Origin: Tectiglobus sp965223355
GTDB lineage: Bacteria; Pseudomonadota; Alphaproteobacteria; Rhizobiales; Hyphomicrobiaceae
Direction: 5' to 3'
NCBI GenBank assembly: GCA_965223355.1
Contig: CBDCWE010000003.1
Location: 3,658,001-3,722,000, forward strand
DNA: 64,000 nt
Shown: in pieces, positions 34,660 to 43,588 of the stretch
Layout of the letters: each line of letters starts with the position of its first letter
Position numbering within the stretch: the first letter of the stretch is position 1
Program-made: the position numbers and the translations under genes
The notes under the pieces: generated by a model
The model's database searches: none
What the model was told of the DNA's origin: nothing
What the model saw: the letters and a program-made list of their open reading frames with translations, nothing else

Positions 34660-35760
34660 TCAGCGGGCCTCACCAATGACGGCGCCGTTGCGGTCGACGA
34701 CCAGTATTTCGGCGCCAACCGGCGCTCCCTGCAGTGTTTGCTGCGCCGTTTTGAAGCCGGCGGCGGCAACTTCCGCGGCGATCGGAAGGTGGTTTTCACG
34801 GCACAGCATCAACACTTCGGCGGCGGTATTGGCGTTGACAATGCGCGCGCACAGGGCGGCGTCGGCGCCGAGGCCAGCCGCCGCTGCAGCGAGCCAATCG
34901 AAATCGACCTGGCTGCGGCCGGAGTGAAGGTCGAGGTAGCCCTGGGCGAACTTGCACATCTTGGCAAATCCGCCGGCGATGACGACCTGCGGGATCGGGT
35001 GCGCGCGGACATATTTCAACATGCCGCCAACGAAATCGCCCATGTCGATGATGGCGCTGTCGGTCAGGTCATAGCGCCGCTGGGCGGCAGCCTGCGATGT
35101 CGAACCGGTGGCGCCGGCAATGCGGCTCAGGCCTTCGGCACGGGCGACGTCGATGCCGCGGTGGATCGCGTGGATCCAGGCCGAGCAGGAAAACGGGTGG
35201 ACGATGCCGGTGGTGCCGAGGATCGAGATGCCGCCAACGATGCCAAGGCGCGGGTTCCAGGTCTTGGCGGCGAGCCGTTCACCGCCCGGTACGCCAATCT
35301 CGATCGCGATGTCGGCTGCCATGCCGTGGCGCGCTGCGACCTCGTGCACGATGTTTTGCATCATGCGCCGCGGCACTGGGTTGATCGCCGGTTCGCCAGG
35401 CGCCAGCGGCAGGCCGGGTTTGGTAATGGTGCCGACGCCTGCGCCGGCCTTGAAGGTCACGCCCGCGCCCGCTCGGCCCCTTTGGACCGTGACGACAATC
35501 AAGGCGCCGTGGGTGACGTCCGGATCATCGCCGGCGTCCTTGATGATACCGATGCGCGCCCAGGCCAGCCCGTGCGCTTCGAGCGCCAGCGCAAACGCCG
35601 GCTGTTCTCCCTTCGGCAACGTAATCGTCACCGGGTCGGGGGCGCTGCCGGTCAACAGCAATTCAAGCGCCGCTTTGGTTGCCGCCGTCGCGCAGGCCCC
35701 GGTCGTCCAACCACGGCGAAGTTCGCGTTTGTCCTGCGCGGAGGGGCGTTTGGTCTGCAT
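34660..35760 (-). CDS. cbiD: Cobalt-precorrin-5B C1-methyltransferase CbiD
   Basis: CbiD methylates C1 during ring contraction in the early-cobalt pathway; it is unrelated to CobF, which does this step in the classic aerobic route. The 366-residue protein has RRGWTTGACATAATKAA near the N terminus, DAGDDPDVTHG, VGTITKPGLP, NPVPRRMM and SILGTTGIVHPFS, all diagnostic. It is divergent from cobA, with an 86-base gap that must hold both promoters. Confidence 0.96.
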   Translation of the reverse strand: MQTKRPSAQDKRELRRGWTTGACATAATKAALELLLTGSAPDPVTITLPKGEQPAFALALEAHGLAWARIGIIKDAGDDPDVTHGALIVVTVQRGRAGAGVTFKAGAGVGTITKPGLPLAPGEPAINPVPRRMMQNIVHEVAARHGMAADIAIEIGVPGGERLAAKTWNPRLGIVGGISILGTTGIVHPFSCSAWIHAIHRGIDVARAEGLSRIAGATGSTSQAAAQRRYDLTDSAIIDMGDFVGGMLKYVRAHPIPQVVIAGGFAKMCKFAQGYLDLHSGRSQVDFDWLAAAAAGLGADAALCARIVNANTAAEVLMLCRENHLPIAAEVAAAGFKTAQQTLQGAPVGAEILVVDRNGAVIGEAR

Positions 35761-35846
35761 GGGCCGGATGTTAGTCGTTTTGTTGAGTGTGCAATACCAA
35801 CATTTGCGCCGCCAACGGCGCCATCGTCAATTGACAGGTTAATGTG

Positions 35847-36722
35847 ATGCAGGACGTCGATCGAAAGCTGGTCTCTGACACCGGAATAGTGTCGAACTGC
35901 GAGGAGGCGCAAGGGTTCGGGCGCCTGGACCGTGAGGACTTCCCCGCGTTCCGGTCCGGAACGGTGTGGCTGGTTGGGGCCGGCCCCGGCGCCCCCGGTC
36001 TGTTGACGCTGCTGGCCTACCACGCCCTGCAGAACGCCGATGTGATTGTCTATGATGCGCTGGTTAGCGATGCCATTCTGAAATGGGCCGGTCCGCATAC
36101 GCGGTGCGAATATGCGGGCAAGCGCGGCGGCAAACCATCGCACAACCAGCGCGATATTTGCGATCGCCTGATTGAGCTGGCGCGCGCCGGCAACCGCATT
36201 CTGCGCCTGAAGGGTGGCGATCCGTTTATCTTCGGGCGCGGCGGTGAAGAATGCGAAGCGCTGGCCGGCGCCGGTGTCACGTTCCGGATCGTTCCCGGGA
36301 TCTCCGCCGGCGTCGGTGGGTTGGGATATGCCGGCGTGCCGGTAACCCACAGAGACATCAATCACAGCGTCATTTTTCTGACCGGACATGATGCCAGCGG
36401 CGCGGTGCCGGCCGGTGTCGATTGGCGGGCCGTGGCGACGGCGTCGCCGGTCCTGGTGATGTACATGGCGGTCAAGAACCTTGCCGGCATTGCCGAGCGC
36501 CTGCTGGCGAACGGGCGGGCCGGCGATGACGCCGTCGCGATTGTCAGCAATGCAACGCTGCCAACCCAACGCGTGTGGACGACGACGCTGGCGCAGGCCG
36601 GCGAACTTGCCGCCAGCGGCACCGTCGCAACGCCGGCCGTCGTGGTGGTCGGGCGCGCGTCATCGTTGCGCGACAAGCTTGATTGGTACGTTGCCGGGTT
36701 AAAGAGCAATGCGATCGGGTAA
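35847..36722 (+). CDS. cobA: Uroporphyrinogen-III C-methyltransferase
   Basis: CobA (SUMT) methylates uroporphyrinogen III at C2 and C7 to give precorrin-2, the entry to B12 and siroheme. The 291-residue protein has a ~35-residue extra N terminus, then VWLVGAGPGAPGLLTL, VIVYDALVS, GKRGGKPSHNQ, LRLKGGDPFIFGRGGEE and GISAGVGGLGYAGVPVTHR. ATG 35847 has ACAGG 8 bases upstream; the GTG at 35844 is equally in frame. It overlaps cobB by 14 bases. It is not fused to a siroheme synthase domain. Confidence 0.95.
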   Translation: MQDVDRKLVSDTGIVSNCEEAQGFGRLDREDFPAFRSGTVWLVGAGPGAPGLLTLLAYHALQNADVIVYDALVSDAILKWAGPHTRCEYAGKRGGKPSHNQRDICDRLIELARAGNRILRLKGGDPFIFGRGGEECEALAGAGVTFRIVPGISAGVGGLGYAGVPVTHRDINHSVIFLTGHDASGAVPAGVDWRAVATASPVLVMYMAVKNLAGIAERLLANGRAGDDAVAIVSNATLPTQRVWTTTLAQAGELAASGTVATPAVVVVGRASSLRDKLDWYVAGLKSNAIG

Positions 36723-38049
36723 TCGTGTGGTGGGGGCTGCGAAAGGAGTTGTCATCGCGGCGCCGAGTTCCGGCGCGGGCAAGACCGTGACGACGATGGC
36801 CGTTCTGGCGGCGCTGCGGCGGCGCGGCCATGCCGTCAGACCGGCGAAGTGTGGTCCGGATTACATCGATCCCCAGTTCCTTGCGGCTGCAGCGCAGGCA
36901 CCGTGCATCAATCTCGACCCATGGGCGATGTCTCAGGCGCAGTTGCGCGCCCGTGCCGGCAGCCACGCAGCAGCGGGCACGCTGATGATCGTCGAGGGTG
37001 TCATGGGCCTGTTCGACGGTGCTGCGGGCGGCGGGGCATCGACCGCCGATGTTGCTGATGCGCTCGGCCTGCCGGTCATCCTGGTCATTGATGCGAGCCG
37101 GCAGGCGCAGTCGATAGCAGCCGTTGTGCACGGCTTTTCGACGTTTTGCGACCGAGTGCAGGTGAACGGCGTGATCGCGACGCGGGTTGCCAGCGATCGC
37201 CACGCGGCAATGCTCGCCAAGGCGCTCGCAGATGTTGCCGTGACCTATCTGGGCGCGGTCCGCTCGGACCCGAAACTGGCGCTTGGATCTCGCCATCTCG
37301 GCTTGGTGCAGGCTGTGGAGCAGGACGACCTGGCAGGCGTGGTCGATCTGGCCGCCGACGCGATTGCAGGTGCGATTGATCTTGATGGGCTTGTCGCGCT
37401 CTGCGGCGGGCTCAAAACCGGCGGCTCGGCCAGCATGTTGCCGCCGCTTGGTCAACGCATTGGCGTTGCCTGCGATACCGCGTTCGGCTTTGCCTATCGC
37501 CATATTATTGAAGATTGGCAGGCGCAAGGTGCCGAGGTTTGCACGTTCTCGCCGCTTGCCGATCAAGGCCCGCCGGCCGACGCGGATGCCGTATTCCTGC
37601 CGGGTGGCTATCCGGAGCTCTATGCGGGTCGGATTGCCGCCGCGCAGGGGTTTCGCTGCGCCATGCAGGCGGCCCGCGATCGCGGGGCGGTGATCTACGG
37701 CGAATGCGGTGGCTATATGGTGCTCGGCGAGGGTCTGATCGATGCGCACGGCGGGCGCCACACGATGTTGGGCCTGCTTGGGCATACCACCAGTTTTGTG
37801 GTGCGGCAGCGGCAATTGGGATATCGCAAACTTGAGACGCTTGGCACGGCGCCGTTGCCGCGTGCCCTTCGCGGTCACGAATTCCATTACACCACCCTGG
37901 TCGATGGCAGTTCCGATGATGCCCTGTTCAAGAGCTGGGACAGCGGCGGTTGCTATCTTGGAGAAATCGGCGGCCGGCGCGATGCGGTGATGGGCTCTTA
38001 TGCGCACATTATTGCGCCGGCACCGGCACCGGCACCGGCGCCGGCATGA
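36709..38049 (+). CDS. cobB: Cobyrinic/hydrogenobyrinic acid a,c-diamide synthase
   Basis: CobB (CbiA) amidates the a and c side chains using glutamine and ATP. The 446-residue protein has a P-loop-like IAAPSSGAGKTV, KCGPDYIDPQF and EGVMGLFDG in the synthetase half. The glutaminase half has FLPGGYPELYA and YGECGGYMVLG with the nucleophile cysteine. The C terminus is an odd APAPAPAPA run from a short 6-bp repeat at 38020-38046. Its start lies inside cobA, implying coupling. It is the last B12 gene on this side. Confidence 0.95.
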   Translation: MRSGNRVVGAAKGVVIAAPSSGAGKTVTTMAVLAALRRRGHAVRPAKCGPDYIDPQFLAAAAQAPCINLDPWAMSQAQLRARAGSHAAAGTLMIVEGVMGLFDGAAGGGASTADVADALGLPVILVIDASRQAQSIAAVVHGFSTFCDRVQVNGVIATRVASDRHAAMLAKALADVAVTYLGAVRSDPKLALGSRHLGLVQAVEQDDLAGVVDLAADAIAGAIDLDGLVALCGGLKTGGSASMLPPLGQRIGVACDTAFGFAYRHIIEDWQAQGAEVCTFSPLADQGPPADADAVFLPGGYPELYAGRIAAAQGFRCAMQAARDRGAVIYGECGGYMVLGEGLIDAHGGRHTMLGLLGHTTSFVVRQRQLGYRKLETLGTAPLPRALRGHEFHYTTLVDGSSDDALFKSWDSGGCYLGEIGGRRDAVMGSYAHIIAPAPAPAPAPA

Positions 38050-38175
38050 CGGCGGCACGGCGTTTGGCCGCGATCGTGACCGCGGCTGCCAGCGCGATCC
38101 TCGATCGGTGCAGCGGTTTCCATTGCAGCCGCCACGGTTTAACGTCCGGCGACCGTGGATTGAGACCGGAACCTT

Positions 38176-39306
38176 ATGGCGAATAGCAAACGTGTGCTCT
38201 ATCTCCAGACCGAGGACTGGGCATTTCTCCTGCACCGCCTGCCGATGGCGCGGGCGGCGCGCGATGCTGGTTTCGAGGTCCACGTTGCCGCGCGGCTCGA
38301 AGACCGCCGGGCAGACATCGAAGCGCAAGGCTTTGCCGCCCACCCGATCGATTGGAGCCGCGGCAGCCGCTCACCGCGCGATGCAGCCAATGCCGTTGCC
38401 CAGGTCCGCGATCTGCTGCGCCGGCTGCGACCGCACATTTTGCACAATGTTGCAATCAAGCCGGTGCTGGTTGGCTCCGGCGCGAGCATCGGCCTGGGCG
38501 GGCTCAAAGTCGTCAACAGCATTGCCGGTCTGGGCTCCGCCTTCCTGGCGCGCGCGCCGCACCAAAGATTGTTTGCGATGGGGTTGGGCTACAGTCTCAA
38601 AGTTCTGATGAACCGTGCGAATGTACGCACGATCGTGCAGAACCCGGACGATGAGAGTTTCCTGCGACGCCTCGGTGTCAATCCGCAACGGATCGCCCTG
38701 ATTCGCGGCTCCGGGGTCGACACCGCGCTGTTGCAACCCTTGCCGGAGCCGGATGCGCCAATCACGCTGGCCTTTGTCGGGCGGATGCTCGAAGACAAGG
38801 GCGTGCGCACCTTGGTCGAAGCGCACGGCGTGCTCGCCCACCAGGGTGCGGCGCCGCGGTTGCTGCTGGCCGGCACGCCGGATCCCGAAAACCCGACGAC
38901 AATCGCGCAGGCGGAGCTGGAGAACTGGCAGCGCCGCGACGGCATCGCATGGCTCGGCCATGTCGGCGACATCCCGCAGCTGTGGGCGCGCGCCCATATT
39001 GCGGTATTGCCGTCGCGGCGTGAGGGGTTGCCCAAGAGCTTGCTGGAGGCGGCCGCCCACGGTCGACCGATGATTGCGTCCGATGCCCCCGGCTGTCGCG
39101 AGATCGCGGTGCACGGCGTGACGGCACTGACCCACCCGATCGATGATCACCAGCAACTGGCACGCGCCATCGCACGCATGAGCGATGATGCGCCAATGCG
39201 CCGCCGGTTCGGCCAGGCAGCGCGGCGCCTGGTTGAGGACAACTTTTCGGAGGCCATCATCGGGGCCCAGACCGTCGCCCTCTACGAACAATTGATAGGT
39301 GCATGA
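38176..39306 (+). CDS. Glycosyltransferase family 4
   Basis: A 376-residue GT-B fold glycosyltransferase. It begins RVLYLQTEDWAFLLHRLPMA, resembling sugar transferases for surface polysaccharide. The C-terminal donor domain has FVGRMLEDKGVRTLVEA, WLGHVGDIPQLWARAHIAVLPSRREGLPKSLLEAAA (the EX7E-type motif begins at REGLPKSLLE) and GRPMIASDAPGCREIA. Its sugar donor and acceptor are unknown. The gene stands alone between cobB and a repeat region; the next 1.2 kb hold only repeats. Confidence 0.88.
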   Translation: MANSKRVLYLQTEDWAFLLHRLPMARAARDAGFEVHVAARLEDRRADIEAQGFAAHPIDWSRGSRSPRDAANAVAQVRDLLRRLRPHILHNVAIKPVLVGSGASIGLGGLKVVNSIAGLGSAFLARAPHQRLFAMGLGYSLKVLMNRANVRTIVQNPDDESFLRRLGVNPQRIALIRGSGVDTALLQPLPEPDAPITLAFVGRMLEDKGVRTLVEAHGVLAHQGAAPRLLLAGTPDPENPTTIAQAELENWQRRDGIAWLGHVGDIPQLWARAHIAVLPSRREGLPKSLLEAAAHGRPMIASDAPGCREIAVHGVTALTHPIDDHQQLARAIARMSDDAPMRRRFGQAARRLVEDNFSEAIIGAQTVALYEQLIGA

Positions 39307-39391
39307 GGACGGCAATCCGCCGGTTGAGGGACTGGGGTCGGCGCTGGGGCCGGGGCCGGGGCAGGCGCAGCCTCTGGACAAGTTCGGCACC

Positions 39392-39520
39392 CGGGGCAGC
39401 CATTCCCTGGGCGGGGCGTTTGCGGGGTGGCCAAACCTCTCATCGATCGCCGTCAAACGGCGGTTGAATAGATGCTCCGCCCTTAACCAATACCGCCAAA
39501 GGGCCGGGCGCTTTGGCAAC
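39392..39520 (+). repeat. Multi-hairpin 3'-end repeat, copy 6 (degenerate)
   Basis: The order of motifs matches copy 1 (GGCAGCCATTCCCTGG, GCCAAACCTCTCATCGATCGCCG, CGGCGGTTGAATAG, CGCCCTTAAC, CCAAAGGGC), but several arms are mismatched. It lies 86 bases after the glycosyltransferase stop and directly abuts the 159-bp tandem array. Confidence 0.7.
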
Positions 39521-39522
39521 AT

Positions 39523-40550
39523 GTGCCGGTATGACATCTTTGATGTTGATCACTCGACCAGCGGTCGTGTGCGCCAATTCTTAAGCGGGCGGTATCAACT
39601 CGGCGTCACCCCGGCGCTCGTCGCCGGGGCCCATCGTCCGACAAACGCCGCGCCTGTCGGACAATGGGTACCGGCAACATGTGCCGGTATGACATCTTTG
39701 ATGTTGATCACTCGACCAGCAGTCGTGTGCGCCAATTCTCAAGCGGGGCTGGTATTAACGCCGCGTCACCCCGGCGCTCGTCGCCGGGGCCCATCGTCCG
39801 ACAAGCGCCGCGCCTGTGGGACGATGGATACCGGCAACCCGTGCCGGCATGACATCTTTGATGTTGATCACTGACCAGCGGCCGTGTGCGCCCATTCTTA
39901 AGCGGGGCTGGGATTAACTCGGCGTCACCCCGGCGCTCGTCGCCGGGGCCCATCGTCCAACAAGCGCCGCGCCTGCGGGACGATGGATACCGGCAACAGA
40001 TGCCGGCATGACATCTTCGATGTTGATCACTCGACCAGCGGTCGTGTGCGCCCATTCTTAAGCGGGGCGATATTAACTCGGCGTCACCCCGGCGCTCGTC
40101 GCCGGGGCCCATCGTCCGACAAGTGCTGCGCCTGCGGGACGATGGATACCGGCAACAGATGCCGGCATGACATCTTCGATGTTGATCACTCGACCAGCAG
40201 TCGTGTGCGCCCATTCTTAAGCGGGGCGATATTAACTCGGCGTCGCCGCGGCGCGCGTCGCCGGGGCCCATCGTTCGACACATGCCGCGCCTGCGGGACG
40301 ATGGGTACCGGCAACAGGTGCCGGTATGACATCTGTGATGTTGATCACTCGACCAGCGCGTGTGCCTCAATTCTTAAGCGGGGCTGGCATTAACTGGGCG
40401 TCACCCCGGCGCTCGTCGCCGGGGCCCATCGTCCGACAAATGCCCGCGCCTGTCGGACGATGGATACCGGCAACACGTGCCGGCATGACATCGTTGATGT
40501 TGACACTCGGTCGGCGATGGTGCGCGCCAATTCTTAAGCTGGGCTGGTAT
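39523..40550. repeat. Tandem array of ~159-bp units
   Basis: Units start at 39523, 39681, 39841, 40000, 40159, 40319 and 40477 (periods 158, 160, 159, 159, 160 and 158): six complete copies and a shorter seventh. Each unit holds a stem around CCGGCGCTCGTCGCCGG. A longer hairpin has CCATCGTCCGACA and TGTCGGACGATGG arms, and another is ATACCGGCA-N5-TGCCGGTAT. The last unit reaches past the stop codon of the E1-beta gene at 40534. There are no unique spacers, so it is not a CRISPR array. Confidence 0.92.
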
Positions 40551-41502
40551 AAGCCAAGACGCGCTTCACGCCATCGACAATCCGTTGGCGATCCGGAAAG
40601 ACGTGATCCTCGAGCTCGGGCGCGTACGGGATCGGCACCTGCAAGGCGCAGACCCGCTGCGGTGCCGCCTTCAAGGCCCGGAAGGTTGCGGCGTCCTCCG
40701 TCACCAGCGCTGAAATCTCGGCGGCGGCGCCGGCCGTCGGGCCGGCTTCGTCGGCAATCACCAGCCGGCCGGTCTTGCTGACGGATGAGCGGATCGTGTC
40801 GGCGTCCATCGGGACCAATGAGCGCGGGTCGACGACCTCGGCCGAGATCCCACCTTCGGCAAGCTCGTCGGCTGCCGCCAGCGCCTCGTGGACGAGCCAG
40901 GCGAGGGCAACGATGGTGACGTCGGAGCCCTCTCGCTTGACGTCGGCCCGGCCCAACGGAATGGTTGCATCGCCGTCGGGCACGTCGCCCTTGAGGCCGC
41001 CGAGCCGGCCGGATTCAAACACGATCACCGGGTTGTTGTCGCGGATCGCGGTTTTGGTCAGGCCTTTGACGTCGCGCGGCGTTGACGGCAGAACCTGCTT
41101 CAAACCGGCAAGGTTCATGAACATCGAATAGGGGCTCTGGGAATGTTGGGCGGCACGGCGTGTGCCGCCGCCGACGGTCGTGCGGAACAGGATCGGGAAC
41201 TGGGCCTGACCGCCGAACATGTAGTGGATCTTGGCTGCCTGGTTGACGATCTGATCCATGGCGACGAACGAGAACGTGACCAGGCGCCAATCGACGATCG
41301 GGCGGTAGCCGGATGCGGCCGCGCCGATCGCAATCCCGGTCAAGGCGCTTTCGGCGATCGGCGTCTGGCGCACGCGGGCCGGCCCGAATTCTTCGAGCAG
41401 CTCGGGCGGGGCATCGGTCGACAAATGAAAGATCTTGTCGTCCCGGCGCATTTCTTCGGCGATCGCCTCGCTGATGGCTTCGAGATAGGTGATTGTCGGC
41501 AT
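40534..41502 (-). CDS. 2-oxoacid dehydrogenase/acetoin dehydrogenase-type E1 component, beta subunit
   Basis: The 322-residue protein is the beta subunit of a thiamine-diphosphate E1 enzyme, which pairs with the E1 alpha encoded just upstream. Visible motifs are RVRQTPIAESALTGIAIGAA, DWRLVTFSFVAMDQIVNQAAK, FRTTVGGGTRRAAQHSQS and VDPRSLVPMD. The final ~6 residues and the stop codon (AYTSPA-stop) are read from the last unit of the 159-bp array, so the native C terminus may have been replaced. No E2 or E3 gene is visible nearby. The substrate (pyruvate, acetoin or another) cannot be told from this sequence. Confidence 0.85.
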   Translation of the reverse strand: MPTITYLEAISEAIAEEMRRDDKIFHLSTDAPPELLEEFGPARVRQTPIAESALTGIAIGAAASGYRPIVDWRLVTFSFVAMDQIVNQAAKIHYMFGGQAQFPILFRTTVGGGTRRAAQHSQSPYSMFMNLAGLKQVLPSTPRDVKGLTKTAIRDNNPVIVFESGRLGGLKGDVPDGDATIPLGRADVKREGSDVTIVALAWLVHEALAAADELAEGGISAEVVDPRSLVPMDADTIRSSVSKTGRLVIADEAGPTAGAAAEISALVTEDAATFRALKAAPQRVCALQVPIPYAPELEDHVFPDRQRIVDGVKRVLAYTSPA

Positions 41503-41514
41503 CGGGCGGGGTCC

Positions 41515-42480
41515 TTAGTCCGCAAATACATCTTCGTCGGCGGCGTTGCGATTGGGGAACGGGCTGGCCTTGGCAAAGGCGACGGCTGCTTCGATCTCGG
41601 CAACAATATCGGCGTCCAGCGCCGCCCAGTCTTCATCCGTCAGCTGGCCGTGCTGGAGCAGGTTGCCGACAAGGCGATCGATCGGGTCCTTTTTGAGCCA
41701 CGCTGCGATCTCTTGCGGCGGTCGCGAATCCGGCTGGTCGGCGCGTTCGGTGTGACGGCGATGACGATAGGTCTTGCACTCGATCAGGGTCGGCCCGTCA
41801 CCATGACGGGCACGGCGAACGGCCGCACGAGCTGCCTCGTAAACCGCAACCACGTCGTTGCCGTCAACGATAACGCCCGGAATGCCGTAGCCCTTGGCGC
41901 GTTCGGCAATGTCGGGCACGGATACGCTTTCACCAACCGGAACATTGACGGCCCAGAGATTGTTCTCGCAGACGTAGATCACGGGAAGCCGCCACTGGGC
42001 CGCGATATTGATCGATTCGTGAAACGGGCCGGCGTTGGAGGCACCATCGCCGAAGAAGCACACCGCCACGCTGCCGTTACCATCCATTTGCGCGGCAAGC
42101 CCGGCGCCGGTGATAATCGAGATGCCGCCGGCAACAATACCGTTGGCGCCGAGCATGCCGATATCGAAGTCGGCAATGTGCATCGATCCGCCCTTGCCTT
42201 TGCAATAGCCGGTCTCACGGCCGTAGAGTTCGGCCATCATGCGCTTGAGATCGGCGCCCTTGGCAATGCAATGGCCGTGGCCGCGATGGGTGGAAATGAT
42301 CTGGTCGGTGCGCTCGAGCGCCGCGCAAACCCCGACCGCGACCGCCTCCTCACCAATGTAACAGTGGACGACGCCATAGATGTCGCCGGCCAGAAAATCG
42401 GCGGATGCGCGTTCCTCAAAGCGACGAATGGTTTGCATCTGGCGCAGCATCACACGCTGGAGCTGAGACGATGCGGTCAT
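41515..42480 (-). CDS. 2-oxoacid dehydrogenase/acetoin dehydrogenase-type E1 component, alpha subunit
   Basis: The 321-residue protein has the E1-alpha layout: MQTIRRFEERASADF, CYIGEEAVAVG, STHRGHGHCIAKG, GKGGSMHIAD, and the thiamine-diphosphate motif GDGASNAGPFHES through CENNLWAVN. It lies 12 bases upstream of the beta subunit in the same leftward operon. The 170-base gap to the divergent SDR gene holds a fragment of the CTAG-bounded element. Substrate is unknown; similarity to acetoin dehydrogenase E1 is general. Confidence 0.87.
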   Translation of the reverse strand: MTASSQLQRVMLRQMQTIRRFEERASADFLAGDIYGVVHCYIGEEAVAVGVCAALERTDQIISTHRGHGHCIAKGADLKRMMAELYGRETGYCKGKGGSMHIADFDIGMLGANGIVAGGISIITGAGLAAQMDGNGSVAVCFFGDGASNAGPFHESINIAAQWRLPVIYVCENNLWAVNVPVGESVSVPDIAERAKGYGIPGVIVDGNDVVAVYEAARAAVRRARHGDGPTLIECKTYRHRRHTERADQPDSRPPQEIAAWLKKDPIDRLVGNLLQHGQLTDEDWAALDADIVAEIEAAVAFAKASPFPNRNAADEDVFAD

Positions 42481-42490
42481 GATGGCGCTC

Positions 42491-42514
42491 CCGAATAATA
42501 GCAGGTTGCTCTAG
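42491..42514 (+). repeat. CTAG-bounded palindromic element, fragment D
   Basis: The right end of the family (CCGAATA, then GCAGGTTGCTCTAG) is present, with two changes from copy A. The rest of the element is missing. It lies 10 bases upstream of the E1-alpha start codon. Confidence 0.7.
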
Positions 42515-42651
42515 GATGCGCCCGTTTGCGGCTGCGGACAAGGATGGCGGGGCCGGTTGGGTTGCGATGATCAGCCTTGCGATGGCCCGCGTGTTTGCTT
42601 GCCGGCGGTATCGCCGTAGCATCGCCGGAACACTGTGTGGGAGAAACGCTC

Positions 42652-43455
42652 ATGAATCGGCTTGATGGCAAAGTTGCCCTGATTTCGGGGGGCGCGCGCG
42701 GGATTGGCGCACAAACGGCCAAGCGGATGGCGCAGGTCGGCGCCGAGGTGATCGTCGGCGACATTCTCGAACAGCGCGGCAAGGAAACGGTTGATGAGAT
42801 TGTTGCAAATGGCGGCGCGGCCGCGTTCGTGCGTCTTGATGTGACGCGTGCGGCGGACTGGCGGGCGGCCGTCGATCTGGCGGTCACGCGCTATGGCGGG
42901 CTCGACGTTCTGGTCAACAATGCCGGCATCTTCCTCGGGCGCGATTTCGAGGATGTAACCGAGGAAGACTGGGATCGCATCATCGACATCAACCTGAAGG
43001 GTGTTTATCTCGGCACCAGGCTTTGCGCACCGGCGCTGCGCGAACGCGGCAAGGCCAGCCCGCACGGAAGCGCGATTGTCAATCTGGCGTCGGTTGCCGG
43101 TCTCATCGGCTCGCAGCTCGATCCGATCTACTCGATGACCAAGGGCGGCGTGACGCTGTTTACCAAATCCACCGCCCTGGCGTTCGGGCGCCGGGGCGAC
43201 CGGATCCGGGTCAACTCGATCCATCCCGGCGTCATCGAGACCGACATGGGGGCACAAACGTTTACCTCGCGGGCAACGCAAACCGGCAGCAACGATGTCG
43301 AGGCGGCGCGCAGCATCGCTATTCGACAGCATCCGATCGGTCGTCTCGGCGTCGCCGACGACATCGCCAAGGGTATCGTCTACCTGGCGTCTGATGATGC
43401 CGGCTTCATGACCGGCGCCGGGCTGGTGGTGGATGGCGGTTTGACGGCGCAATGA
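42652..43455 (+). CDS. SDR family NAD(P)-dependent oxidoreductase
   Basis: A 267-residue short-chain dehydrogenase with the classical set. SGGARGIG (12-19) forms the dinucleotide site, NNAG is present, the catalytic serine is in NLASVAG, and the YSMTKGG tyrosine/lysine pair and HPGVIETDM follow. The acidic D after the second strand (VGDILEQR) suggests NAD rather than NADP. ATG 42652 has GGGAGA at 42639. The neighbouring alcohol dehydrogenase suggests a role in alcohol or ketone metabolism, but the substrate is not known. Confidence 0.9.
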   Translation: MNRLDGKVALISGGARGIGAQTAKRMAQVGAEVIVGDILEQRGKETVDEIVANGGAAAFVRLDVTRAADWRAAVDLAVTRYGGLDVLVNNAGIFLGRDFEDVTEEDWDRIIDINLKGVYLGTRLCAPALRERGKASPHGSAIVNLASVAGLIGSQLDPIYSMTKGGVTLFTKSTALAFGRRGDRIRVNSIHPGVIETDMGAQTFTSRATQTGSNDVEAARSIAIRQHPIGRLGVADDIAKGIVYLASDDAGFMTGAGLVVDGGLTAQ

Positions 43456-43456
43456 T

Positions 43457-43478
43457 GATGCCGTGACGATGCCGTGAC
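43457..43478. repeat. 11-bp tandem duplication after the SDR gene
   Basis: GATGCCGTGAC is repeated perfectly twice, directly after the SDR stop. Confidence 0.75.
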
Positions 43479-43588
43479 GGCGCGCGTGCTGCGGGTTGTC
43501 AGCGGATAGATTTCACCACCAGCATCTTTGCCGTCTCCGTTTGCCGAACACCGGCTGAACATCGGCCGAACAATGAAGGACACATCAC

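Noticed and set aside
39708..40370. Long open frames through the 159-bp array on both strands
   Set aside because: They arise because the unit is close to a multiple of three and GC-rich; frames shift between 158-, 159- and 160-base units, there is no ribosome site, and no conserved protein features appear.
39523..40550. CRISPR array
   Set aside because: Units are ~159 bases and contiguous, with no unique spacers and no cas genes in the window.
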